From assembly GCA_949299545.1 (NCBI GenBank), contig CASGAM010000023.1, forward strand, positions 1 through 64,000: a DNA stretch of 64,000 nucleotides, written 5' to 3'. A program made the position numbers and the translations under genes. Positions 46,315 through 56,423 of the stretch are shown here, piece by piece. The notes under the pieces were generated by a model. It did no database searches. It was not told the origin of the DNA and saw only the letters and a list, made by a program, of their open reading frames with translations. Within the stretch, counting starts at the first letter, position 1; the number at the start of each line of letters is the position of its first letter. The DNA comes from an uncultured Prevotellaceae bacterium (GTDB lineage Bacteria; Bacteroidota; Bacteroidia; Bacteroidales; Bacteroidaceae).

Positions 46315-46975
46315 TATTTTGATGAAGATTCCCATATTGCGTTCTGCAATCCGCGGATGGAGAGCCGCGCGATTTAAAAAAAATTGGCGAGAGCATAATC
46401 GCCACAACCGTACGGTAGCAATGAACATATTCCCTATAGAATGCGTCAAAGTTGGCCGTGGCACATACGGAGAGTTGCACATCATGAGCTATTTTCCGGA
46501 AACCGAAAGACTCGACATCGGAAATTATGTTTCAATAGCGCCTAACGTAAAGTTTATACTAAGCGGAAACCACCAAACAGAAACTCTCTTTACTTACCCC
46601 ATACAATCATCCCTCCTCGGCCAACATTGCATGGAAGACAGCCTTAGCAAAGGCCCCGTCACTGTTGAAGATGAGGCATGGATCGGTTATGGCGCCATCA
46701 TTCTTTCGGGCGTTACCATTGGCAAAAGCAGCATTGTGGCGGCGGGGTCAGTTGTAACACATGATATACCGCCTTACGCCATAGCAGGTGGTAACCCGGC
46801 CAAGGTTATCCGATACAGGTTGCCGAAAGAAATCATTCCGATGGTCGATAAAATCCGACTGACCGATATTCCTGAAAATGTATTGAAGCGAAATATCAAA
46901 GCATTATATAAACCGCTTCGCACGACTGAAGATGCCGCAGAACTATTGAAAACTCTTGAAAATGGAAACAAATAA
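46307..46975 (+). CDS. Hexapeptide-repeat O-acetyltransferase (CatB-like)
   Basis: A 222-residue left-handed beta-helix acetyltransferase. The helix is seen in VSIAPNVKFILSG, VTVEDEAWIGYGAIILSGVTIGKSSIVAAGSVVTHD and the closing IAGGNPAKVIRYR. It probably O-acetylates the surface glycan. The start overlaps the GT8 gene by 8 bases, and the stop lies 20 bases inside the next frame. Confidence 0.9.
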   Translation: MLNILMKIPILRSAIRGWRAARFKKNWREHNRHNRTVAMNIFPIECVKVGRGTYGELHIMSYFPETERLDIGNYVSIAPNVKFILSGNHQTETLFTYPIQSSLLGQHCMEDSLSKGPVTVEDEAWIGYGAIILSGVTIGKSSIVAAGSVVTHDIPPYAIAGGNPAKVIRYRLPKEIIPMVDKIRLTDIPENVLKRNIKALYKPLRTTEDAAELLKTLENGNK

Positions 46976-48068
46976 CACACGCCGCGTACGCGTCATCGCG
47001 TTTTACCTGCCACAATTCCATCCCACTCCCGAAAATGACCTTTGGTGGGGAAAAGGCTTCACAGAATGGACGAATGTAGGTAAGGCCAAACCCCTTTTCA
47101 AGGGGCATTACCAACCGAAAGTCCCGGCAGATTTAGGTTATTATGACTTGCGCGTGCCCGAAACCCGCGAAGCACAGGCCGACCTGGCGCGGGAGTACGG
47201 GATTGAAGGATTCTGTTATTGGCATTACTGGTTTGGAAACGGCCGGCAGTTGCTGCAACGCCCCTTTAACGAAGTACTCAGCAGCGGCAAACCGGATTTC
47301 CCGTTTTGTCTGGCTTGGGCCAACCACAGTTGGGAAGACAAACAATTCAGCAAAGACGGCGGGCACAAGATGCTCATGGAACAACTTTACCCCGGCGACG
47401 AAGACTACATAGCACATTTCAAAGCCGTGCTGCCGGCATTTAAGGACCCCCGTTATATCCGGGTAAACGGCAATCCGCTGTTTGTCATATATTCACCCAT
47501 GATGGTACCGGACATGGCACATTTCATCGAACTATGGCAGCAGCTGGCTGAAAAGGAGGGATTCCGTATCCATTTCGTGGGGCATACCAGCAAGGAAGAA
47601 GAATTGCCACTCTATCGGTCATGGGGCTTCGATGCGACCATTATGGTACGCCTTTTCGGCATCTTTAAAAAAGGATATAGTTTGATAGAACGCATGAACG
47701 CCAAGTTCCAGCGTGTCACATTTAACAGAGGACGGCGGATTGAATACAGTCGGGCTGCACGTTACTTCTGCGGGCCTGAGGATAAAGCCACCGACTGCTA
47801 TCCGACACTGATTCCCAACTGGGACCACTCTCCACGTTCAGGCAGCGCCGGTCACATTTTAATTCATTCAACGCCGGCCAAATTTGAAAAGCATGCGGAA
47901 GAAACCTTCCGAAACGTCATTCATAAACCAGAAGAGGAACGCATTGTCTTCCTCAAATCGTGGAACGAATGGGCAGAAGGTAACTATATGGAACCCGACC
48001 TGAAATTCGGACGCGGTTATTTAGAAGCTCTCAGAAAAGCAATCCAAAACGTATTTTATAAATCATAA
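46956..48068 (+). CDS. WbsX-type protein (GH99-like domain)
   Basis: A 370-residue cytoplasmic protein of the WbsX family: VIAFYLPQFHPTPENDLWWGKGFTEWTNV, then FCYWHYWFGNGRQLL and FCLAWANHSWEDK. The fold is a GH99-like TIM barrel, found in O-antigen loci and often called a glycosyltransferase, although a transferase reaction has not been clearly shown. The start may be 46956 or Met3 at 46962; it overlaps the acetyltransferase gene. Confidence 0.9.
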   Translation: MKMETNNTRRVRVIAFYLPQFHPTPENDLWWGKGFTEWTNVGKAKPLFKGHYQPKVPADLGYYDLRVPETREAQADLAREYGIEGFCYWHYWFGNGRQLLQRPFNEVLSSGKPDFPFCLAWANHSWEDKQFSKDGGHKMLMEQLYPGDEDYIAHFKAVLPAFKDPRYIRVNGNPLFVIYSPMMVPDMAHFIELWQQLAEKEGFRIHFVGHTSKEEELPLYRSWGFDATIMVRLFGIFKKGYSLIERMNAKFQRVTFNRGRRIEYSRAARYFCGPEDKATDCYPTLIPNWDHSPRSGSAGHILIHSTPAKFEKHAEETFRNVIHKPEEERIVFLKSWNEWAEGNYMEPDLKFGRGYLEALRKAIQNVFYKS

Positions 48069-48074
48069 GTCCAC

Positions 48075-49190
48075 ATGAACAAACCTAAGATAGCGCTCGT
48101 AAAACAAGAAGTCTACCAAGACCTTTATGTTTGTCCCGTCACAGAAAAGAATCCGGCTGAAATACTTTTCTCGTCCATGGGACGGGTAGGTCCCATCTCG
48201 CTGATGGCCGACCTCGGTGCAGATTTTTATATCGTCAAGGAAGAAACGTGCATGGAAACGCAGATTTATAAGAAGGTGATACCTCACATTGCCAAATATC
48301 TGTACCTGCTCAAGACCGAAACTCTCGACAAAATACCCGGCCAGGGCTTTAAGCAACCAGGCAGTCCTTACCCAAATGGTAAATTTGCCGTTGACTGCCA
48401 CGATATAGACTGGGGACAATATGAGATTGTCATCTCCATCAATGTCAGCCTGCCGACAACTGTTGTCAGGAGCTTCCCCAAGACGCTTTTTGCCTACATG
48501 ATCGGTGAGGCAAATATGGCCACAGGCAGTGTCCACTTCGGTTATGACGTAACACTGAACCAGATGGCACGTGGCATTATAGCCGAGCGCTGCGGCATTG
48601 TTGACTTTCCATACACTTTCGTAGGAAAAGACACCTTAGAACGCATCATGCGTCAATATACAGGCTGCCAACCGGACAAGAAAGGCATCTTTATGGAAAT
48701 CAATTCCACAACGGAACGTCCTGTCACAAAGGCACCTGCCCACTTCAAACCTCTCATGGATGCCGGATATGAGATTATATTGCATAAACAAAAGATTTAT
48801 GACAATCTGCTCAGTATATACAATGCCAAATACTTTGTTAAAATGGGCGGACGAACCATCAGGGGCAATTCCGTGGCGGAAGCCGTTTCGCTAGGCACCT
48901 TAGCTATTATGGATCGTGACGAAGTCATCCATAAGGAATTAGTCATCGACGAATGTAATGTAAAGACCATGGAAGAAATGGTCAACCTGATCAATCGCCT
49001 AGAAAGAAGCCGTTCGCTCTATCTGGATTTGCTTGACAAACAACGTTCAGCCTTGCAACATTACTTCTTTGATACCCCCATGACATCACTCACCAACTGT
49101 CTGGAAGACAAACGGCATCGTAACGGCCCTGCACCCTACACATGGCGGCACAAGATATCCGACCGCTTATGTTTCCTTAAAATCAAATAA
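48075..49190 (+). CDS. Unrecognised protein of a glycosyltransferase locus
   Basis: A 371-residue soluble protein starting NKPKIALVKQEVYQDLY. No family motif that I know is clear. The C-terminal part, with YFVKMGGRTIRGNSVAEAVSLGTLAI (about 255-280), resembles the C-terminal nucleotide-sugar domain of GT-B enzymes (a GxxxExxxxG-like region). It is 6 bases after the WbsX gene and 4 bases before the next transferase gene, so it belongs to the same operon. A glycosyltransferase role is inferred from context. Confidence 0.65.
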   Translation: MNKPKIALVKQEVYQDLYVCPVTEKNPAEILFSSMGRVGPISLMADLGADFYIVKEETCMETQIYKKVIPHIAKYLYLLKTETLDKIPGQGFKQPGSPYPNGKFAVDCHDIDWGQYEIVISINVSLPTTVVRSFPKTLFAYMIGEANMATGSVHFGYDVTLNQMARGIIAERCGIVDFPYTFVGKDTLERIMRQYTGCQPDKKGIFMEINSTTERPVTKAPAHFKPLMDAGYEIILHKQKIYDNLLSIYNAKYFVKMGGRTIRGNSVAEAVSLGTLAIMDRDEVIHKELVIDECNVKTMEEMVNLINRLERSRSLYLDLLDKQRSALQHYFFDTPMTSLTNCLEDKRHRNGPAPYTWRHKISDRLCFLKIK

Positions 49191-49194
49191 CCTT

Positions 49195-50103
49195 ATGCTT
49201 GCACCTGTACTCCTGTTTGTATATAACCGGCCGGAACATGTCCGCCGTACCATAGAAGCCCTAAAAAAGAACACACTGGCTTCCGAAAGCCATCTTTATA
49301 TTTACTCTGATGGTGCAAGCGACGCTACGTGCCAGAAAGCTGTAGATGAAGTAAGGCAATATGTGAATGGCATATCCGGATTCAAATCTGTCACTGTTAT
49401 CGTACGAGACGAGAACTGGGGACTGGCGCGCAACATCATAGACGGCGTGACGACACAAATCAACCGGTACGGCGAAGTCATTGTTTTGGAGGATGACCTG
49501 ATAACAGCACCTTATTTCCTGCAATTCATGAATGACGCGCTTGAATGTTATAAGGACGAGCCTCGCGTCGGGCATATACAAGGCTGCGACTTCACACAAG
49601 ATCCCTCTCTGCCCGACACATTCCTGATAAAATGGACTGGCAGCTGGGGATGGGCCACTTGGAAACGCGCCTGGCAATATTTCAACCCGGACGGCAAAGC
49701 ATTACTGGCCGAACTGGAACGGCGCAAACTGACATACCGGTTTGACTTCAACGGCAAATACGGCTATACGCGCATGTTGCGCCGACAAACGGAAGGAAAA
49801 AACAATTCATGGGCCATCCGCTGGAATGCTTCATTGTTCCTGAAAGACATCCTTTCACTCAACGTCGGAAAATCATTAGTACAAAACGAGGGGTTTGACG
49901 GCAGCGGAACTAATTGCGGAGGTGGCGGTCTCTATGCCTCCACACTTCACATGCAAAGGCTACCGGTGGAACGCATCATGCCCATCGAAGAAAATGAAAA
50001 GGCAAGAAATGCCTATGTACGTTATTATGCCCGCACCAACTCTTTCATGGCAAAAGCCATCCGCCGTATCAAGCGGACACTTAAAGGGGATTTTGGAGCG
50101 TAA
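49195..50103 (+). CDS. GT2-like glycosyltransferase
   Basis: A 302-residue nucleotide-sugar transferase with the start APVLLFVYNRPEHVRRTIEALKKN and the metal site VLEDDLITAPYF (about residue 98). The later WTGSWGWATWKRAWQYF is shared with the GT2-like proteins of surface-glycan loci. It is the last gene of the tight operon that starts with the GT8 gene. The substrate cannot be told. Confidence 0.85.
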   Translation: MLAPVLLFVYNRPEHVRRTIEALKKNTLASESHLYIYSDGASDATCQKAVDEVRQYVNGISGFKSVTVIVRDENWGLARNIIDGVTTQINRYGEVIVLEDDLITAPYFLQFMNDALECYKDEPRVGHIQGCDFTQDPSLPDTFLIKWTGSWGWATWKRAWQYFNPDGKALLAELERRKLTYRFDFNGKYGYTRMLRRQTEGKNNSWAIRWNASLFLKDILSLNVGKSLVQNEGFDGSGTNCGGGGLYASTLHMQRLPVERIMPIEENEKARNAYVRYYARTNSFMAKAIRRIKRTLKGDFGA

Positions 50104-50149
50104 ACGACAAAAAACGATAAAGGCTGGCATACAACCAAATAAAAAGAAC

Positions 50150-50157
50150 TACATTTG
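50150..50157 (+). promoter_or_regulatory. Promoter -7 box for the last two transferase genes
   Basis: TACATTTG matches TAnnTTTG, 23 bases upstream of the ATG at 50181. It would give the GT4/GT2 pair a transcript of their own. Confidence 0.55.
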
Positions 50158-50180
50158 TACACAATAAAAACACATCGGTA

Positions 50181-51461
50181 ATGAGAGTCCTGATTGTCAA
50201 TACCTCGGAAAGAACGGGCGGAGCTGCCATCGCTGCCAACCGTTTGATGGAGGCACTGAAAAACAACGGTATAAAAGCCAAAATGCTGGTTCGCGACAAA
50301 GCGAGCGACCAAATAACAGTCGCTGCCATCCCGCAAACAGTCTCTTTAAAAATAAATTTTATCATGGAACGGTTAGCGATTTGGCAGGCCAACCATTTTA
50401 AGAAACATAATCTGTTCCAGTTGGATATTGCCAATACCGGCACAGACATCACTGCCTTACCCGAATTTAAAGAAGCAGACATTATACATCTCCACTGGAT
50501 TAACCAAGGTTATCTTTCGCTAAAAAACATCCGGCGCATCATAGACAGCGGCAAACCCGTTGTATGGACCATGCACGACATGTGGCCCTTTACAGGCATC
50601 TGCCACTATAGCGGCACTTGCGAGAACTATCGTTCCTTCTGCCATAACTGCCCCATGCTGATAAATGGCGGCAGCAAAAACGATCTCTCCACTAAAATCT
50701 TCAGGCAAAAACAAAACATGCTCAAAGGAGCGCATATCACGTTTGTAGCATGCAGCCAGTGGTTGGAAGAGAAAGCAAAAAGGAGTTCATTGCTGACAGG
50801 ACAAAACATCCTATCCATTCCCAACACCATTAATGCGAATATTTTCAAACCAACAGACCGTAGACAGGCACGCTTACAATACAATTTGCCGTTGGAGAAA
50901 AAACTTTTGCTGTTCGGTTCCCTCAAAACCACCGATAAACGAAAAGGGCTGAGATACCTGATAGAAGCTTGTCACTTGTTAAACAAGCAACAACCGGAAC
51001 TGGCAGAACAAATCGGTATCATCATTGTCGGAAAACAAGCAGAAGAAGCACGCGAAGAATTTCCATTCCCCGTTTATGCAATAGATTACGTGGAACACGA
51101 ACGGCGCATGGCGCAAATCTACAATGCGGCAGATGCATACGTCACACCTTCACTCGAAGACAATCTACCTAATACCATTGTGGAGGCCCTTTCCTGTGGC
51201 ATCCCTTGTGTCGGGTTCCGCATTGGTGGAATCCCGGAAATGATCGACCACAAAGAGAATGGCTATATAGCCGAACCGGCCAACGCTGCTGATCTGGCAG
51301 AAGGCATACAATATGTGCTAAACGAAGAACAAAGCAAAAGATTATCCGAAGCGGCCATCAAAAAAGCTCTCGCCGCATACGGCGAAACACATGTCGCCAA
51401 CAAATACATTGCCGTTTACCAACAGGCAATCAACTACAAACAATCCAAAACACATTCATGA
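50181..51461 (+). CDS. GT4-family glycosyltransferase
   Basis: A 426-residue GT-B enzyme. The N-terminal RVLIVNTSERTGGAAIAANRL has the Gly-rich start of GT4 proteins. The C-terminal nucleotide-sugar site is SLEDNLPNTIVEALSCGIPCV with the E-x7-E pair (about residue 330) and GGIPEMI. Retaining transfer of a hexose is expected. Its stop overlaps the start of the next transferase gene by four bases. Confidence 0.92.
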   Translation: MRVLIVNTSERTGGAAIAANRLMEALKNNGIKAKMLVRDKASDQITVAAIPQTVSLKINFIMERLAIWQANHFKKHNLFQLDIANTGTDITALPEFKEADIIHLHWINQGYLSLKNIRRIIDSGKPVVWTMHDMWPFTGICHYSGTCENYRSFCHNCPMLINGGSKNDLSTKIFRQKQNMLKGAHITFVACSQWLEEKAKRSSLLTGQNILSIPNTINANIFKPTDRRQARLQYNLPLEKKLLLFGSLKTTDKRKGLRYLIEACHLLNKQQPELAEQIGIIIVGKQAEEAREEFPFPVYAIDYVEHERRMAQIYNAADAYVTPSLEDNLPNTIVEALSCGIPCVGFRIGGIPEMIDHKENGYIAEPANAADLAEGIQYVLNEEQSKRLSEAAIKKALAAYGETHVANKYIAVYQQAINYKQSKTHS

Positions 51462-52255
51462 AACAAGACCCTTATCCGAACATCAGATTTACCATTGCCA
51501 CGGTCACATACAACGCTGAAAAGACGCTTCAACGCACATTAGACAGCGTTGCGGAACAAACCTACCCACATATTGAACATCTCATTGTAGACGGTTGTTC
51601 AAAAGACCAAACCATGGAAATGGTACACCGCTATGTGGACGCAAACACGGTACAAGACATTCCACACGAGATTCACATGATACGTGAACCGGACAAGGGA
51701 CTTTACGACGCCATGAACAAAGCCATAGAAAATGCGGAAGGCAATTATATCTGCTTCCTGAACGCCGGTGACACCTTGCACGCACCCGACACTCTGACCC
51801 GCATGGCACAAGTCATCGCAAACCAAAAACGGAAACCGGCAATCGTTTATGGTGAAACGGATCTGGTAGACGGCAATGGAACCTTTATCAGGCACCGCAG
51901 GCTGCAAGCCCCGAAAAAATTACAGTGGAGAAGTTTCAAATGGGGCATGCTTGTATGCCACCAATCTTTCTACACAAGGATAGACATTGCCCGAAAAGAA
52001 CACTACAACCTCGATTACCGCTTTTCATCAGATTACGACTGGTGCATACGCATCATGAAACAGGCCGCAAAACTCAAAGAACCGATATTCAACAGCCAGC
52101 AAATACTGACTGACTATCTCAGTGAGGGCTTAACCACCCAAAACCACCGGGATTCATTGCAAGAACGATTCCAAATCATGGTTACCCATTTCGGATGGTT
52201 ACCAACCGTAATGCAACACATTTGGTTTGTTTTCCGAGCCTTTCTCAAAAAATAA
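51458..52255 (+). CDS. GT2-family glycosyltransferase
   Basis: A 265-residue inverting GT-A enzyme: FTIATVTYNAEKTLQRTLDSVAEQTYPHIEHLIVDGCSKDQT at the N-terminus and GLYDAMNKAIENAEGNYICFLNAGD with the NAGD metal site (about residue 108). It adds a sugar to the surface glycan. Its start overlaps the GT4 stop by four bases, so the pair is coupled. It is convergent with the hybrid sensor gene, 26 bases away. Confidence 0.93.
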   Translation: MKQDPYPNIRFTIATVTYNAEKTLQRTLDSVAEQTYPHIEHLIVDGCSKDQTMEMVHRYVDANTVQDIPHEIHMIREPDKGLYDAMNKAIENAEGNYICFLNAGDTLHAPDTLTRMAQVIANQKRKPAIVYGETDLVDGNGTFIRHRRLQAPKKLQWRSFKWGMLVCHQSFYTRIDIARKEHYNLDYRFSSDYDWCIRIMKQAAKLKEPIFNSQQILTDYLSEGLTTQNHRDSLQERFQIMVTHFGWLPTVMQHIWFVFRAFLKK

Positions 52256-52281
52256 GCGCCGTTTTACGCAAATGAAAATTA

Positions 52282-55200
52282 TCAGGTCGGGTTCTTACCA
52301 TCACACTGTTCTTTCTCATCATCCTCTGCAAACTGCCCGGCCCTGAATTCTTCACGGTATTGGGTAGGCGTTTTATGGAATTGTTCCTTAAAATACTTAT
52401 TGAAATATTTCAGCGTGTTGAAACCCACCATTTCTGAAATCTCATTGATGTTATACTGGCTTCTTTGCAGTAACTGCGCCGCTCTTTTCAAACGAATGGA
52501 ACGGATGAACTGCAATGGCGTGAGATTAGTAATGGACTGTAATTTGCGATTGAGATGAGTCTTACTTAACCCAATATCGCGGCCCAAATCTTCAATAGTA
52601 TATTCTGAGTTACCAATATTCTCTTCAACGCACTTCAACGCTTTCTTTACCAGTTCTTCGTCAAGCGATGTCGTCGTTATACTGCTCGGGGTCACTTCTA
52701 TCGTTTTATTGAAAAGCTCTTTCCGCTTTTCCTGTTGTTCGATCAGGTTATTGATACGGATAAGCAACAAATCCAAATCGAAGGGTTTGGATATATAGGA
52801 ATCTGCGCCTGCCTTGTAGCCTTCCATACGGACATCATCCGAACTCCTTGCTGTCAGAAGTATAAAAGGTATATGCGAGGTCTTGATATTATTTTTAACT
52901 CTATGGCACAACTCAATACCGTCCATGCCCGGCATCATCATATCTGAAATGATCATATCGGGATAATATTCAAAAGCCAGTTTTTCACCTTCATTGCCAT
53001 CACATGCCTGAAGGACATTAAACTGTTTCTTTAACTGGCCGGCTAAGAACATGCGGAAATCTTCATTATCCTCTACGATAAGAATAGTGCGTTGTTCATC
53101 CTGTTGCGAACTACCGAGGCCCGCAACTTGAGGTTCCGGCTCCTGTTCCTCCAATTGCTCAGAGTTCTGAGATTCCGCTTCATCCTCGTTCTTCAAATCC
53201 GTCGGTATAAGTATGTTGAAAGTCGTGCCTTTCCCTAATTCGCTCTCGACTTTTACATCTCCATTGTGAAGTCTGACATACTCTTTCACCAAATGCAAGC
53301 CAATACCGCTACCGTTGTTTTGTTTAAAACCTGTTTCCTTCTTTGTCTGGTAAAATCTGTCAAAAACCAGTTTGATATCCTCCGGAGCAATTCCGCAGCC
53401 CGTATCTTTCACACTGATAGAACAATACTCATGCCCATTTTCACTGATTCTTTCAACTTTTAAAAGGACATACCCGTTTCTTGGCGTGAACTTAAAAGCG
53501 TTTGAAAGCAAATTGCTCAATATTTTATATACCTTGTCCTGGTCAAAATTCATAAAAAGATGTTCTGTACAAGCTATAAATTCAAAGGCAACGCCTTCAT
53601 TGTCGGCATATTCCTTAAATTGGTTATACTGCTCCTCCGCGAACTCCACGATGTTGCCCATTTTAAGATGCAACTTTTCACCTTTCATCTCCAATTTTCT
53701 GAAATCCAACAGTTGATTGACAAGTTTCAATAGCCGATTGGCATTTTGATAGATAAAACTTAGTTGCTTTTTTGTTTCTTCATTCAGTTCTTGTTTCATC
53801 AAAGCACCGAGCGGTGTTATGATAAGCGTAAGAGGAGTCCGGAATTCATGACTGATATTCGTAAAAAAACGGAACTTCATCTGATCCAGTTCTTCTTTTT
53901 GTTTTTGTTCCGTTTCCTTTTTCAATGCGGCTGCTTTGATTCTACTCTTTCTCTGGAACATCCTGAATGCGAGGACCGCACTTATCAAAAACAGGATGAC
54001 ATAAAACGCAATGGCATATCCCGTTGCCCAAAACGGCGGAGCTACGATGATTGACATTTCTGCACAAGACTCACTCCACATTTTGTCACTGTTGGCTGAA
54101 TAAAGGACAAATTTGTATTTACCGGGTTTAAGTCCGGTATAAGAAGCACGTCCTATGCCGTTACTGGCAATTTCAGTCCAACTCTTATCAAAGTTCAACA
54201 ACTTGTATTTATAATAAGTATGGGAAGGATTGATATAATTCAAGCCTGAGAACTCTATCGACACAAAGTTCTGGTCATGCTTCAGACGTATTATATTTTG
54301 TTTGCCGTTGCAAGTCCAAACCGTATCTTTTCCGTATGGTTTGTTTACATCTATGGCAGAATTGAAAATATAGAAGTCTGTAAATACAGGTGTATTGTTA
54401 TTCTTGCCGGAAACAATATCGCGAGGGTCAAAATAATTAAATCCATGCGCGCCACCGAAATAAATTGTCCCGTCCTTTGCTTTCAGAAAAGCCGTTTCGT
54501 AGAACTTGCCTCTGATAACACCGTCCGCACCATCATACGCAATAACCTGAAACGAGAAACTGCCATTATTTTCTTCCGATGTAACTTTGCAAATGCCACC
54601 GATAGTAGATAGCCACACAGTACCATAATTATCCTCGACAATCCCCGAAACGGAACTATTAGGCAGACCGTCTTCAGTAGTAAGTACCCCGACAAGCCGA
54701 TCGCAGGCATCCTTAATATATGCCCCGTCCTCGGTCGCATACCACTCCAGTCCACGCGAATCCCTGAGCATATAATATACCTTAATGTTTGAGGCATAAG
54801 ATTCCCCATTCAGGGAGCCGGCTTTCCACTCTGAAACGCTGTCTTTGTCGATGTTATAATAGAAAGCCCCCTTATCACCGCACGCTATAAAGGTGTTGGG
54901 CTTATAAAACTGTAGGGAATAGATAAGATTATGTTTTTTAAGCTCCGGATGCTTGTCATGCAACATATAAAGAATCTTCCCGTTTTCCGGATCCATTAAT
55001 CCTACACCATTTGTCACGCTGACCCACAAATTTCCTTGTTCATCCTCATAAATAGCTCTTGAGACATTCTGATTAGGATCTTGTTCCAAATTGACTGACG
55101 AACGGATAAATCTCTTTACTCCTTGTCGGTCTATACGGTAAAACCCATTCAGGAAGGTACCCGCCCAAATACGATTTTTACTGTCCTTATAAAGAGTCAT

Positions 55201-56406
55201 GCATAGATCGTTTATTTGGGATGGAAACAGTCTCTCTGAATGCCGGGTTACAGGGTTAAACCTATAAATACCGTCACGGTTTCCAATAAGAATATTTCCT
55301 TGCCCTTCTTCCAAAAAACACCGTGTACTCTCGTTCGTGATGAATGAATGTTTCAATGGAGACGTATGCCCTTCCTGAAACATTCTCATAGAGGGATGAT
55401 AATAACACAGCCCCTGAAAAAGCGTACCCACCCATACACCATTGTTATGGTCTATAAAAATGGTATGGATATCATTATCCAATATACCTCCATCCGACAA
55501 ATCAATCTTCTGAATAGTGTTGACCTTGAAATCTTTTGGAGAAATGGTTCTAAGCCCTGATTTGGAAGTCCCGACCCAGACGGTTCCGTCCTGCGCGATA
55601 TCCATACAAGTAAAGAAATTGGAAAGTCCTTTTATATCAGCAACTTCATCCCAGTTCCGCCCCGTACGGTTAAAGAAGTAGACACCGTTATTATACATTA
55701 ACCAAATGTTACCTTCCGCGTCCGGACGTAAATATATACGGTCGGTAAAATTATTGATAACACTAACGAACCGACTGTCCTGGTATATAAATTCGCCCGA
55801 GGCATAATCCCAGCATCTTACAAGTCCATTACTGTAAACTATCCAACACTGGTTTTTATATTGTGCCATCTCTACAGGAACACCATAGCATTTCGTAAAA
55901 TTGCTGCTTCCACTTTCTATGTCAATCTTCTGTTTTTTGGCAACATCATAAAGAATAACACTGTTGTCATCAGTAACAAACCAGTAGTTTTTATTGTCAT
56001 CAATGAAAAGATCCTTTATTCTTTCAGGGATTCCCATTGACCGTAATACCCCCTGTATGTCATAGTTGAACTCGTTTGTCCTTAAATCGAGCAAAAGCAG
56101 GTAATTGAGTTCTTTCATCCACATCCTGCCTTCGTTATCATAATATTCCTTTGGTGGACGCGTATAATTCCAATTATATTTCCGCTCCTTATCGTATGGA
56201 TAATGCACAAAAGTAGCGCCATTGTAAATATTAAGTATGGAAGCAGTCCGAACAGCCAGACGCCCGTCTGCCGTCATGCTAAGACTTCTGATTTGATCAT
56301 CGGACAGTCCGTTGGAGACATCTATGAGCCGGAATTTATACGTGTCTTGCGATTGGCAAGGCACGTGAGCCAATAAAAATATGATAACATAGAAAATATA
56401 TTTCAT
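52282..56406 (-). CDS. Hybrid two-component system sensor/regulator (HTCS)
   Basis: A protein of about 1374 residues that combines sensor, kinase and regulator. After a signal peptide (ending VPCQSQ) the periplasmic part is two beta-propellers of repeated DGTVWVGT-like blades (about 30-730), then a YYY domain (about 740-805). A membrane segment is near residue 809. The kinase has the phospho-His in NISHEFRTPLT (about 859), an ATPase domain (about 970-1085), a receiver with ISDMMMPGMDG (about 1163) and an AraC-type helix-turn-helix (about 1270-1370). It is expected to sense a glycan breakdown product and activate nearby enzyme genes. I chose Met8 (56406), which is followed directly by the signal peptide and avoids overlap with the upstream gene. 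Confidence 0.95.
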   Translation of the reverse strand: MKYIFYVIIFLLAHVPCQSQDTYKFRLIDVSNGLSDDQIRSLSMTADGRLAVRTASILNIYNGATFVHYPYDKERKYNWNYTRPPKEYYDNEGRMWMKELNYLLLLDLRTNEFNYDIQGVLRSMGIPERIKDLFIDDNKNYWFVTDDNSVILYDVAKKQKIDIESGSSNFTKCYGVPVEMAQYKNQCWIVYSNGLVRCWDYASGEFIYQDSRFVSVINNFTDRIYLRPDAEGNIWLMYNNGVYFFNRTGRNWDEVADIKGLSNFFTCMDIAQDGTVWVGTSKSGLRTISPKDFKVNTIQKIDLSDGGILDNDIHTIFIDHNNGVWVGTLFQGLCYYHPSMRMFQEGHTSPLKHSFITNESTRCFLEEGQGNILIGNRDGIYRFNPVTRHSERLFPSQINDLCMTLYKDSKNRIWAGTFLNGFYRIDRQGVKRFIRSSVNLEQDPNQNVSRAIYEDEQGNLWVSVTNGVGLMDPENGKILYMLHDKHPELKKHNLIYSLQFYKPNTFIACGDKGAFYYNIDKDSVSEWKAGSLNGESYASNIKVYYMLRDSRGLEWYATEDGAYIKDACDRLVGVLTTEDGLPNSSVSGIVEDNYGTVWLSTIGGICKVTSEENNGSFSFQVIAYDGADGVIRGKFYETAFLKAKDGTIYFGGAHGFNYFDPRDIVSGKNNNTPVFTDFYIFNSAIDVNKPYGKDTVWTCNGKQNIIRLKHDQNFVSIEFSGLNYINPSHTYYKYKLLNFDKSWTEIASNGIGRASYTGLKPGKYKFVLYSANSDKMWSESCAEMSIIVAPPFWATGYAIAFYVILFLISAVLAFRMFQRKSRIKAAALKKETEQKQKEELDQMKFRFFTNISHEFRTPLTLIITPLGALMKQELNEETKKQLSFIYQNANRLLKLVNQLLDFRKLEMKGEKLHLKMGNIVEFAEEQYNQFKEYADNEGVAFEFIACTEHLFMNFDQDKVYKILSNLLSNAFKFTPRNGYVLLKVERISENGHEYCSISVKDTGCGIAPEDIKLVFDRFYQTKKETGFKQNNGSGIGLHLVKEYVRLHNGDVKVESELGKGTTFNILIPTDLKNEDEAESQNSEQLEEQEPEPQVAGLGSSQQDEQRTILIVEDNEDFRMFLAGQLKKQFNVLQACDGNEGEKLAFEYYPDMIISDMMMPGMDGIELCHRVKNNIKTSHIPFILLTARSSDDVRMEGYKAGADSYISKPFDLDLLLIRINNLIEQQEKRKELFNKTIEVTPSSITTTSLDEELVKKALKCVEENIGNSEYTIEDLGRDIGLSKTHLNRKLQSITNLTPLQFIRSIRLKRAAQLLQRSQYNINEISEMVGFNTLKYFNKYFKEQFHKTPTQYREEFRAGQFAEDDEKEQCDGKNPT

Positions 56407-56423
56407 ATCACAGAGGTATTTTG

